From Dichetophora obliterata (taxonomy: Eukaryota > Arthropoda > Insecta > Diptera > Sciomyzidae), in NCBI GenBank assembly GCA_963920525.1, contig OY986435.1, positions 266,236,799 through 266,300,798 of the forward strand: 64,000 nucleotides of DNA. The letters are read 5' to 3'. The notes beneath the pieces were generated by a model. The model searched no databases. It saw only the letters and a program-made list of their open reading frames with translations, and was not told where the DNA came from. The translations under genes were made by a program, and so were the position numbers. The number at the start of each line of letters is the position of its first letter. The stretch's first letter is position 1. Below are positions 22,048-32,795 of the stretch, one piece after another.

Positions 22048-22433
22048 AGCTGGATTCACTCATGGCAGAATTAGAGAAGGTATATGCATTTCGGAGAGGG
22101 AGACTGCCGCAACTGTCAAAACGAAGTTGACAGCTCATATAAAATCTGAAAACGATGACAATGCTATAAGAAAGCGAAAATAGGCTAGAATAGCAAAATG
22201 CTTGAGTTTGACAATTCTGGCTATGAGAAAAAGAGAGCAGTCTGAAATGCATATACCTTTACTAGTTCTACCATGGATTCACTGCTCACCTTCAGCATGT
22301 TTTGCAATTTTTTTTTATATGAAGTTTTCGCTCAGAGAGAAAAATTTCTGATCATAATCATTAAAAAATCATGAAAAATAATCATTATTTTTAATCACAC
22401 AAAAACATTCTGAAGGTTATCAGTGAATCTATC
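22048..22433. mobile_element. TTAA-type MITE with GGATTCAC ends, interrupted
   Basis: Left end AGCTGGATTCACT; reverse-complemented right end GATAGATTCACTGATAACC. The right flank is TTAA (22434-22437); the left flank is GTAA, probably decayed. The same ends occur in the cleaner copy at 43568-43720. It is split by the CATGGCAGAA MITE at 22061-22275. Confidence 0.6.
22061..22275. mobile_element. CATGGCAGAA MITE, copy 6 (215 bp)
   Basis: Ends CATGGCAGAATTAGAGAAGG and, reverse-complemented, CATGGTAGAACTAGTAAAGG. The perfect 8-bp target duplication GATTCACT (22053-22060 and 22276-22283) is itself the terminal motif of the host MITE. This is the most complete long member of the family in the window. 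Confidence 0.9.
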
Positions 22434-22437
22434 TTAA

Positions 22438-23214
22438 GGCCGCGTTCATAGTAAACGCTTTTAGCTTAGCCGAGAGGTATAGCTGAAAAACGCTTTGTGT
22501 ATAATCATATGGAAAAAGCTCAAAGTGTTCATAGTGCCAGCAGAAAGCTAGCATTTTCAAATGCTTTTCAGCGCTTATATCTCCATCTCGCTTGCTCACA
22601 CCGAAAAATAATTTTGTTTTTTATGCTTTGTTGTAGAGCATTTTTAAAATGCTATTCGGCACTTGTTTATTTATTTTGCCTGTTAACAATTTTTTTGTTG
22701 ATTTTGTTTTATTTGTTGGATTTTTTTGTGCTGAAGTTTTAACTGTTGTTGTGTTGTTGTTGCGTTGTTGTTTCGTTTTGTGGTGCTTTTCAGTTGCATT
22801 AACTTGTGTATTCTATCTCGTTTGTTTACACAGTTTTCGTTGTTCTTGTTTACTTCTTGGGTACTTTTTGTGCTGAACTTTCCACCGTTGTTATGCTTTG
22901 TGTTTTCAAGTTCCTTTGAACTTTTGATTATTATTGGTTTTATCTTTCATTGGTGATCATCGCGAATCTAGATACTCATTAAACAAAAAATCTTTCATTT
23001 ACTTTGCAAAACGCAATTGAGGGTATTATTTTCCAAAGAGCCAAATGAAAACAAAGCATCTCAGCCACAAGCATAAAGTGCGCACTATGAAAACCAATAA
23101 GCTCAATAAGATACTTTATGCAGCGTTGAATAAGCGTTCACTATGATCAAAAAAAGCTTGACAAAGCGGCTTTATGCATCGGCTTCAGCCAAAGCGTCCA
23201 CTATGAACGTGGCC
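22438..23214. mobile_element. TTAA-type element with GGCCGCGTTCATAG ends
   Basis: A 777-bp element with ends GGCCGCGTTCATAGTAAACG and, reverse-complemented, GGCCACGTTCATAGTGGACG. TTAA precedes it (22434-22437, shared with the neighbouring MITE) and TTAC follows (23215-23218). The middle, 22650-22960, is a T/G-rich low-complexity stretch that opens all forward frames without coding for anything recognisable. The piggyBac-like assignment rests only on TTAA. Confidence 0.6.
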
Positions 23215-23866
23215 TTACTACATAACATGGCTGCCGTGTTATATTGAGAGGAGCTCTCGCGACAAAGAGAGAAAAGCTTTGTTTGCTGTTATATTGTGCT
23301 GCTGGTTGAATGAAGGCATCAAATAAAATGCGTGATTTTGTAATAATTAAAAAATAAATTTTTCGAATCTATCAATCTATATTATCATAGGAATCGAATA
23401 AAAAAAGAATTATCAAAATCGGTTCAGCGGTTACCGAGCTTATTTTGGATCAATTTCGTGAGTCTCCTTTTATATAATAGTATAGATAAAGGTTGCTTTT
23501 TCAGGTGTAACCCCTTCTTAGTATAACTTGTGAAATGTTGCGGGTCGTTCGTTATTTTTGTGAATTTTACATGATTAAGGTAAAGTTTCTTTCATCCTTA
23601 TAAACATAGCCTTGTCAAGGGATACACCATAGTGTGGGCCGCCGAGAGGGGAAGTGGAATGGGGTGTTCTACCCCTGGCCCGGAGTCTTAAGGGGGTTTG
23701 GAGTGGCGGGTAAGTAAAGTAACAAAAAGCTGATTTGTTGTTGAGTGTAGAAGTGTTTTTTTGTTTCCACTCAAAGTATTATTATCATATTTCTTACTTT
23801 GCTTTGTATCGACGATATTAAGATTAAAATGAAACTATTGAAATTAATATGTTTTTGTTCTTAGGT

Positions 23867-23911
23867 CAGGGGCGTAACTAGCGGGGGGTAAGACTACCCT
23901 CCTTACTTTTT
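23867..23911 (+). mobile_element. Solo hAT-type terminus
   Basis: CAGGGGCGTAACTAGCGGGG is the standard terminal sequence of one hAT group. No matching right end was found, and the sequence runs straight into the GGCCGC repeat copy. Confidence 0.45.
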
Positions 23912-23913
23912 TA

Positions 23914-24178
23914 GAAATTCTATGCTACATGAACACAACTGTTGAATTAACTGTCAGAGGCTACTACTGAAGCTGTTAAAGTAAAAAACATAAAAAGAAC
24001 GAAGCAAATTTAAGTGAGAAACCTTTGCAATTGAATTAAATTTACATAAAATTTATATATAATTGAATTAAATCTAATTTCTGACGTGTAGAGTAGCGAC
24101 GCATTCAGAGAAAAACATCGCTTACTAAGGTAGCGCTACCATTAAAGTTCACAACAGTTGTCTGCGCTGAATGCAGCC
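23914..24178 (+). repeat. GGCCGC TIR element, partial copy
   Basis: Matches about 17406-17666 through most of its length (GTGAGAAACCTTTGCAATTG, TAATTTCTGACGT, GGTAGCGCTACCATT) and ends GCGCTGAATGCAGCC. The left third is missing. Confidence 0.75.
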
Positions 24179-27140
24179 AATAATTCGATTTCTGAACAAT
24201 GATTATGTCATGCAAACTTTCAAAATAAATATTAATTATTATACTCATACGTTTAAGAAACCTAATAGGTTTTAAAAATTAATCTAATGACTTCAAATTT
24301 TGCACAAAACCTTTAACAATTAATATAAACTTTTGGTATGAAATTTGGAAAAATCGTCGTCCGTGGGGGTATTTTATCTTCGGCCCAGTCGAAGATAATT
24401 CCTTACTAGTTTATATTATTTTTATTAAAATAAATAATATAAATTTAATACAGATATACTACGTTTTGCATATCTAAACGTAATTTGATGTGTTCCCATT
24501 CAATATGCACCTTTTACTCTTGAGAGTATCTTAAGTATTATTAAATAGCGTTTAAGCTGCATTATGTCCCTATATTTAAAATACATATTTATTAACACGA
24601 ATCTGTTTGTCAAAATATTTGTCTAAAAATGTTTGCTATTGTGTTTGTTTCCATGCAGCAAGTTTTGGTGCAGTCGTGTCAAGATTTTAAAATCGTTAAA
24701 TTGCAATTAAAAAAAACAATCCATTTGCATGTGTCTTAAAACAAGTTAGTATTGTCTGTTGGTGTTGTTATTGTTGCTGTTGTTGATGTTTCAATCATTA
24801 GCGATACAAAATAATTTCATAAATAAATAGTTTAACAAAAGCTTAACAGGTTTCACAAATGCACACGTTCAAATGCACAACAACAACAACAACAAATTAC
24901 AAGCAACAACAGCCAACAACTTGTTCATCATCAACTTGTACACAAACAATAATAAAATAGTTTAATTTTAACATTGAGTATATATGTTAAATCATTGTTT
25001 AATGGTCAAGGCCAGTGAATTAAGTATTGAACAAAAGGCAAAACAAATACAAGTTTTTTTGATTTTTTAGTTTCAAACGCAATTCCAACAAGCAGTGAAT
25101 ACATTATAATTATAAGCAATAAATAATTTCATTAAAAAAAATCAAGTTTTCTAGGTTGCAGTGCCGGTTAAAACTACGATTTCAAAATAATTAAATGTCA
25201 AACAGAGCAAGTTTGGAAAAAAAAAAATCACAGAGATACGCCGATTTCTCAAAAATAATTGCATAAGTTTGTGTCTCCATTAAATTCGGAATAGATTTAT
25301 ATAAAGCTAGTCAAATAAGTTTTGTCTATATAATTCTGTTTCGATAAGCGATATCAGCTAAAGTCTGATTTCAAAGTTTCTAAAAATATTGCTTCAAATT
25401 TTTCAAACGTCCTATAAGTTATATGAAAGAGTCTTTTGTTTTTGTGTCATAACTTTGGCTAGGGTCATGCTAGAAGCTCCAGATTTTGTGTTTTTTTTAT
25501 AAAACTATATGCGGGAAAAGATCTACTTCAATAACTCAGTTTTGTCTGAAGTCGACTTAAGCAGTTATTGCTTATGAACACAGAATTATGTGCTATGATA
25601 AATTCTTCAAATTAGAGGCAAAAATTACACAAAAATACATAAGAATTTTAGAAAAAAATAACGCATACGAGTTAATTTGTATTAAAACTTAAAAAATAAT
25701 CTGGTTAAAGTTATGTGTGTTTTTTCGAGGTTTTTTCCTTCACGTCTAAACGACTGAACCGATTTTGATAAAATTTTTATTAACTATGCAACTACAGTAG
25801 GAGAAAATTTATTTTTTTAGTTGCAGATGAAGAAAAGTATTATAGTCGATATTTCAAACAAATGTTTGTATGGGGAATGCCCAGGGGGTTTCCAGGGGGT
25901 GTGCCACTGGCATGGGTGGATCGGCCCTCCAAAGTTAGAAGGTGTCGGTCATACATTTGGACTCGATTGGGGCACTCTAAACGGGTCAAAGAGGGATTTT
26001 TCAAAATTTGACCCTACGGAAAAGTTGGGGCATTAGAATTCGTTTTAGAGGCATAGTTCCTCGGGCAAAGTTTCTTATTTTGATCCCTAGAATACGATTT
26101 TCACTGAGCAATGGGTAATTTTTTTGCCTCCCCACAAATCGACCCGGCCTAATATACATATATTAATTTTCTACAATAAATTTACAATTTTATTCACTTA
26201 AAACGTAGAATATTAAATGTATTGAACAAAATATATTCATTTATAAAATTGTTCAAAAACGAAATGAAATTACGAAAAAGCTTACTCCCCAAGTTAAGCG
26301 TGCGTACAGAAGTATTACTTCAAAAACAAAAAAATTCCACTTCACGGTATTCCGGGAAATCGGAAAAAATCGGGTAAAGTGGAGATATTTGGAAAAATTT
26401 CTAACCAAAATTGGACAAAAGTAGAATCTCGTGACATCACCACATAGAACAACAAAAGTGGGGTAACCCTAAAATTAAGCAGAAATATGTTAGCAGCACC
26501 AGCAACCAATGTGGTTGCAGCACAGAGTAAACACACAAGGCGCTAACCCCAGACACAAGCCAAAGAGCCAAAGAGCCTTTTTCCGTAATGCATTCACCAA
26601 ATTCACAAAAATTTAATTGCCAATATTTGGTACCTCCATAAACAAAATTTTTTTTTTAAAAAATGTCTCAACTTTGAAGTGTCACAGAACAAAATTATTT
26701 TTTCCATATCTTATCGGTTCAAATTTAAATATTTCAATTTATATTTAAAAAGTTACAAAATCGAATGAAAATCACGATTTCCTCCCACAGAAAGCAAAAT
26801 CTGCACAAATTGATAAACCTAGATCCAAAAATGGCTATGTGAAAAAAAATAACATTTGTATCTTTTATATACGTATTTAGAGTAAAATTTTTTTCGACGT
26901 TTTCTATATGTCTACAACATTTTAGGCCAATCAGTAATTTATTACTTAATTATTCCCTGAAAATAGTAAATTTTTTGAACCGTTTTCGTTAAAAGTTGCT
27001 TGGGTACAACATGCTCAATGGGAGTATGAAAAATGACTTAATCTTAAAATTCAGTACTAGTTTAGCATCAAAAGTAGCCAAGCTCACACAATCTGATGTC
27101 ATTAAAATAATAAATCCCTTATAACTTCGAAAGCTTTTTT
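24179..27140. other. Non-coding stretch, no gene recognised
   Basis: AT-rich. Contains GTTGTT and CAACAA runs (about 24755-24920) of the kind found in fly introns and untranslated regions. A block at 25790-26130 has short G-rich phrases but no recognisable protein or terminal repeats. Confidence 0.45.
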
Positions 27141-30100
27141 AGCTTAGGCCAAACAGCGGCCGAATAAGGCCTAGTTACAGATATTTTTCTTGGCCGTACA
27201 AGAGTCATACAAGGGTCGTTTGCTGGACTTTTTGGCCAAATAGCGGCAGTACAAGAATCGTACAGCGGTCGTACAGAGGCCGTTTTGAAATAAACTCGGT
27301 GGCTTAGCGGGTGTACAGTGATTATTCTACAGTGAAAATGAGCAGTTTTTCAATGCAATTTGGAACATGCGGAAATAAATATTCCAACACAATAAATATT
27401 GAGCCACATACAAGTGGTGTTACTATCATCAATATCAGCATCGCCGAGTGAGGCTTGATTTTGTTGTTGCGCATACGTTTGCTAATTAATTAGAGCGCCC
27501 GTACAGCTCAATTTAGGCTTTGTACGGCCGTTGTTCGAACCAACTTTCTGCTGCGAGGCATTTTGGATTATTTTTAGGCCATGTTCGACCCCTATTCGCC
27601 CGCTAGTATATTTACTCGGGTAAACATGGCTATTTTCAGGGGTATTTCAACTTCTTTTTTCATTACCATCATATGTAATATGTTAAATAAAATATGTTAA
27701 GAATAAAGATATTTAAAATCAAAACAAACCGGTCGAAAAAACAAAAATCAATATTAAGTAAAGGTACCAAAAGAGGCTTGCTTTTGTTGTTGCGCAAAAG
27801 TTTGCTGTTGAATAAGATCTTTGAAAAATTGGTGGCATACATCGGGCGTATAGCGGCCGTACAACTTTTAGGCCTTGTACGGCCGTGTTTAGACTAAACT
27901 TTCGGCCACTAGGGTTTTTGGATTATTTTTAGGCCATGTTTGACCTTTGTACGGCCCTGCTGTTCATGTTCGACCACTGTTCGCCCGCTAATATTTTTAC
28001 TCAGGTATTTTTAACATGGCACGTACTTACATGGGAAAATATAATTTTATTTTTGCTAAATTTTTTGTTTATAATTAATTTCATTTCATTACGTTTCCAA
28101 TTAATTTCTTTTCATTACCATTATTTATAATATGTTAAATAAAATGTGTTAAAAATATAGATATTTAACATCCAAACTAACCGGCTGAAGATACATAAAT
28201 CAATATTAAATAAAGGTTTAGGCTTACTTTTGTTGTTGCGCATACGTTTGCTGTAGAATAAGATCTTTGAAAAATTTTAAGGCATAAAACAGGCGTATAG
28301 CGGCCGTACAACTTAATTTAGGCCTTGTACGGCCGTGTTTAGACAGAACTTTCGGCCGCTGGGTTTTTTGGATTATTTTAGACCATGTTCGACCCCTGTA
28401 CGGCTCTGCTGTTCATGTTCGACCACTGTTTGTCTGCTAATATTTTTTATTGGGTATGTTTAACCTGGCACGTACTTACATGGGAAAATATAATTTTATT
28501 TTTGCTAAATTTTTTGTTTATAATTAATTTCATTTCATTACGTTTCTAATTAATTTCTTTTCATTACCATTATTTGTAATATGTTAAATAAAATGTGTTA
28601 AAAATATAGATATTTAACATCCAAACTAACCGGCTGAAGATACATAAATCAATATTAAATAAAGGTTTAGGCTTACTTTTGTTGTTGCGCATACGTTTTC
28701 TGTAGAATAAGATCTTTGAATAATTTGATGGCATACATCGGGCGTATAGTGGTTGTAAATCTTAACTTAAGCCTTGTACGGCCGTGTTTAGACCCAACCT
28801 TCGGCCACTAGGGTTTTTGGATTATTTTTAGGCCATGTTCGACCCTTGTACGGCTCTGCTGTTCATGTTCGCCCACTGTTCGCCCGCTAATATTTTTACT
28901 CGGGTATTTTTAACATGGCACGAACTTATATGAGAAAATATAATTTTATTTTTGCAAAAGTTTTTGCTTATAGTTAATTTCATTTCATTACGTTTCTAAT
29001 TTATTTCTTTTCATTACCAATATTTGTAATATGTTAAATAAAACGTGTTAAAAATATAGATATTTAACATCCAAAATAACCGGCTGAAGATACATAAATC
29101 AATACTAAATAATGGTTTAGGCTTACTTTTGTTGTTGCGCATACGTTTTCTGTAGAATAAGATCTTTGAAAAATTTGATGGCATGCATCGGGCGTATAGT
29201 GGTTGTACATCTTAACTTAAGCCTTGTACGGCCGTGTTTAGACCCAACTTTCGGCCACTAGGGTTTTTTGATTATTTTTAGGCCATGTTCGACCCTTGTA
29301 CGGCTCTGCTGTTCATGTTCGCCCACTGTTCGCCCGCTAATATTTTTACTCGGGTATTTTTAACATGGCACGAACTTATATGAGAAAATATAATTTTATT
29401 TTTGCTAAATTTTTTGTTTATAATGAATTTCATTTCATTACGTTTCTAATTAATTTCTTTTCATTACCATTATGTGTAATATGTTAAATAAAATGTGTTA
29501 AAAATATAGATATTTAACATCCAAACTAACTGGCTGAAGATACATAAATCAATATTAAATAAAGGTTTAGGCTTACTTTTGTTGTTGCGCATACGTTTGC
29601 TGTAGAATAAGATATATGAAAAATTTTAAGGCATAAAACAGGCGTATAGCGGCCGTACAACTTAATTTAGGCCTTGTACGGTCGTGTTTAGACAGAACTT
29701 TCGGCCGCTGGGTTTTTTGGATTATTTTAGGCCATGTTCGACCCGTGTACGGCTCTGCTGTTCATGTTCGCCCGCTAATATTTTTACTCGGGTATGTTTA
29801 ACCTGGCACGAACATATGAAAAAATATAATTTTATTTTTAATAAATTCTTCGTTTATAAATAATTTCTTTTCATTACCATTATTTGTAATATTTTAAATA
29901 AAATGAGTTAAAAATAAAGATTTTTAACATCCAAACTAACCGGTTAAAAATACATAAATCAATATTAAATAAAGGTGTAGACTTACTTTTGTTGTTGCGC
30001 ATACGTTTGCTGTAGAATAAGATTTTTGAAAAATTTGAAGGCATACAACAGGCGTATAGCGGCCGTACAACTTAATTTGGATCTTGTACGGCCGTTGTTC

Positions 30101-30218
30101 GATCCAACTTTTGGCCGCTAGGCTTTTTGGGTTATTTTAAGACCATGTTCGACCGCTGTTCGCCCGCTAATATTTTTACTTGGTTAAACATGGCTGTTTT
30201 CAGGAGTATTTCAACTTT
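27141..30218. repeat. Tandem array of about 450-bp units with GTACGGCCG hairpins
   Basis: The landmark GTTGTTGCGCATACG recurs near 27461, 27785 (variant), 28231, 28681, 29131, 29581 and 29991. That gives unit lengths of about 450 bp for the inner copies and shorter first and last copies. Many units contain an 11-bp stem hairpin, CGGCCGTACAA facing TTGTACGGCCG (for example 28301-28311 and 28325-28335); in others it is partly decayed. The first and last units share an AACATGGCTRTTTTCAGGRG segment near 27620 and 30185 that the inner ones lack, so the inner copies were homogenised or amplified separately. No coding frame spans the units. Confidence 0.85.
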
Positions 30219-31900
30219 GGCACTTATATAATACATTTATTTATATTACTTCTTAATAGTTTCGTTTTCAATACCGCTACTCGGATGGAAAATGGCTACA
30301 TATTCGAAAGAATACGAGTCTTTTTTTTCGCATAAATACATACATTTTATTCTTTTAAAATTTTCTTACTTTCTCCTGCAGCTTTATAAAATCTTTTCTC
30401 CCTTGTTATATATGTAAGGGAAAGTAAATCTAAATCAATAATTTCAGACTTAATGTATAGAGTCTCTGATCTTTGATGTTTTAATGTCTGAATTTTATAC
30501 AATCTTGGAACGTTGTCCTTAGTTTAAGTAATTTCTATGATTATTTTTATAAGGAACATTATTTAGCATCACATTTTATAATTTAAAAGTTATTAATTTT
30601 TATGACGCTTAAATGATTTAAATTTCAATCTCTTAAATCTTCAGATTTTTGTTATATGTAATAATACATACATTCTACATCTAAGATTGAATGTGAAAAA
30701 CTAAATATAGATATATTGTTGTGTAATATAAATATATTTTATTTGTTGCTGTAACTTTAAATTTGTAGCCTCTTAATTGTGAAAAACTGGTAGCTGCTTT
30801 ATAATAACATACAAATAAAGATACATACTCTGTATCTTAACCCATTACAAGGCAGTGAAAATATTTTTGCAACCAACATAAGTAATTTATTATAAATATT
30901 TGAGTGAAAAGTTTGGTTGCCAAAAATATCTCATGTGCCCTTATAAAGGGTTAAGCAAACATTTAAAATCATTTGCATGAAGTAGCGGTCAAACTATTTA
31001 GGGTGACATTTTAAAAATGCTTTTGGTCAAAATTTCCATAACTTGACTATTTCCTGATACCTATAAGCTTATAATTCATTAGCCCAGCATCGAAGGTCAT
31101 GGTCGTACAGTCAGTCAGTCAGTCAGTCTTGTTTTGGCTCGTTAATTTACAGCATATGTATATTAATTTTTTTATTTTGCATTGAATTTTACAAAACCAA
31201 ACTCTTTCTTCTCTACTATTTTCATAAGTGTGTCGTCGTCGTCGTCGTTGTTGTAAAAATCATTAACTGAACATTTTTATTGCGCATATGTAAGTTATGT
31301 AAAAAAAAAAATCTATGTAAGAAAGTGTTAATTTGATTTGAAAAGAAACACAATTAAATATTTCAGCTTTCAATTGCATACGAAAAAGTTGATATGAACT
31401 ATACTTACATAAAAACATGTCAAGATTAATGCTTGAATAAACGCTAATAGTAAAGAAGAAGAATTGTAAATAAAGAAAAACTTAAAAAAAAATAACAAGT
31501 AATTCTATATTGAAGAAATTGCATTGAAATGATATTGAAATTGATTTGAATATACACATATTGTACATAACTACATACATATATAAATGTTGTTGTATTT
31601 ATTATTGCTGCATTAATTCATGAATATTTTTTTCTTATTTTCTTTTTTTCATATCAAAAACATCGCACATTCAAATCAACCACAACCACCAACTAAAGGA
31701 CTAAAAAAAAACTCAAGCATCTCATACCGCGCATGTGTGTGTATGTGTTGCACTGCTTATAGCGACGAAATCACAAACACCATTTAAAAGAATCTAAGAA
31801 TCAAACCAGATAATAACGTGAGTTTGAAGTAGAAGTCAAAGTGTCAGTCAGATAAACAGATAAAACGCTTAACGGTCTCTACACAAGTCGCAAGATATCC
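30219..31900. other. AT-rich sequence upstream of the ps exon
   Basis: No transposon ends or coding motifs. Short microsatellites occur: CAGT repeats near 31110-31127 and a GTC run near 31232-31247. This is probably host sequence upstream of, or intronic to, ps. Confidence 0.5.
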
Positions 31901-31915
31901 GGTTAAACGGTTGCT

Positions 31916-31923
31916 TATAAAAG
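31916..31923 (+). promoter_or_regulatory. Candidate TATA box for the ps transcript
   Basis: TATAAAAG, a perfect TATA box, lies 181 bases before the ATG. A start site would be expected near 31946, but no strong initiator is there. An arthropod-type initiator TCAGTT lies at 32005-32010, closer to the ATG. Either could mark the start; this is a guess from sequence alone. Confidence 0.3.
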
Positions 31924-32103
31924 AAATAGCTTTGATTTTACTTGGCTTCCGCTTGACTGATACTGCGCGCGTGCCACATCGCAAAACTTTGCGTTACCGA
32001 GTAGTCAGTTAACGTTAAATATCGTTACTGATTAAGATTAAGATTCCGACTCAGATTCAGATTCAGATCAAATTCAGACTCATTAACAAACATTCAGAAA
32101 ATC

Positions 32104-32221
32104 ATGGCCGAAGACGCTGCTATGGAAACGTGCCCAAGTCCTGAAATGGGCGATTCTCGCAAAAGGCCACTCGATTCCGATCCGGAAAATGAACAATCAA
32201 AACGCTCACATTTTAGTTCTG
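32104..32221 (+). CDS. ps: pasilla (Nova homologue), first coding exon
   Basis: Nova/Pasilla proteins are nuclear KH-domain RNA-binding proteins that bind YCAY-type sites and control alternative splicing. This exon encodes 39 full codons starting MAEDAAMETCPSPEMG and containing SRKRPLDSDPENEQSKRS, then HFSSG. That matches the acidic and basic leader just before the first KH domain in Nova proteins (SRKRPLE followed by KRTN in human Nova-1). The exon ends G|GTAAGT at 32221/32222, a consensus donor, splitting a codon after its first base. The ATG has a good fly context (AAATCATGG). The KH exons are not in the window, so the following intron exceeds 31 kb. The 5' untranslated part is probably within 31946-32103. 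Identification is from remembered family sequence, not a search. Confidence 0.75.
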
Positions 32222-32238
32222 GTAAGTTCTTAATTCTT

Positions 32239-32240
32239 AC

Positions 32241-32285
<45 letters not shown>

Positions 32286-32310
32286 GTCTCACTATCTCTT
32301 TCTCTCTCCC
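32239..32310. repeat. CT microsatellite at the intron start
   Basis: About 20 CT units then imperfect CTCTATCT/CTGTCT repeats, beginning only 18 bases after the ps splice donor. It keeps a frame open past the donor, which is not evidence of coding. Confidence 0.9.
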
Positions 32311-32699
32311 AAACTATCTGCCTAACTTTATCATTCAATGCTAACTCATTTTTTTTGATTTTTATTTAAATATCATAGCTCAAAGTTATTTGTTTTCCTT
32401 TGTGTTGGTGACGAATTTTTAAATCCTGTTTTATTTGCAAACTATGTAGATAGTTAGGTACATAATTATTATACTATATTGTGGAAAAACTAATTTGATG
32501 ATTAAAAAATTCAAGAACTCTTGCCACATTCTCAAATTCTTAATCCAAAACTTGTCTCTAATTTTATGCAAAAAAAAAAATCTTTTTAAAATGAACTTAT
32601 TTTGAATTCGCTCCTAACCTTATTTTATGCGCCGTACATTAAAATTTGTGCTTAAAATTGCGCGCTTTATACTCGATAAGTGTGAGCACACATTCCCAC

Positions 32700-32795
32700 A
32701 AAAACACATACATATGCTAACGCCACACACTCACACACACACACACACCCATACACATACACATATATAAAACACACATGCACACACTCACTCAG
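32700..32795. repeat. CA-rich microsatellite
   Basis: Imperfect CACACA and ACACTCAC units. Confidence 0.85.

Larger units (their letters stand above)
21495..23486. repeat. Dispersed repeat bounded by ACTAGCAAATACCCG, filled with MITEs
   Basis: The left boundary ACTAGCAAATACCCGCTGCT and CTTCGCC resembles the reverse complement of the repeat end at about 61870-61905 (CTAGCTGAACCCGGTGTGCT plus TCGC). A plausible other boundary is GTCTCCTTTTATATAATAGT at 23460-23486, preceded by ATCAAAATCGGTTCAGCGG, a phrase common in this kind of insect repeat. The interior is mostly later MITE insertions. Class is unknown. Confidence 0.35.

Noticed and set aside
22497..22956. Overlapping hydrophobic forward frames of 63-81 residues
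   Set aside because: They lie in T/G-rich low-complexity sequence inside a TIR element; Leu/Phe/Val bias comes from base composition.
25821..26036. 71-residue frame with GECPGGFQGVCHWHGW
   Set aside because: No family match, no splice or promoter context, in a repeat-like region.
32222..32325. Continuation of the ps frame past the donor into SLSLSLSLS
   Set aside because: It is the CT microsatellite in the intron; the GTAAGT donor and the protein family indicate that the exon stops at 32221.
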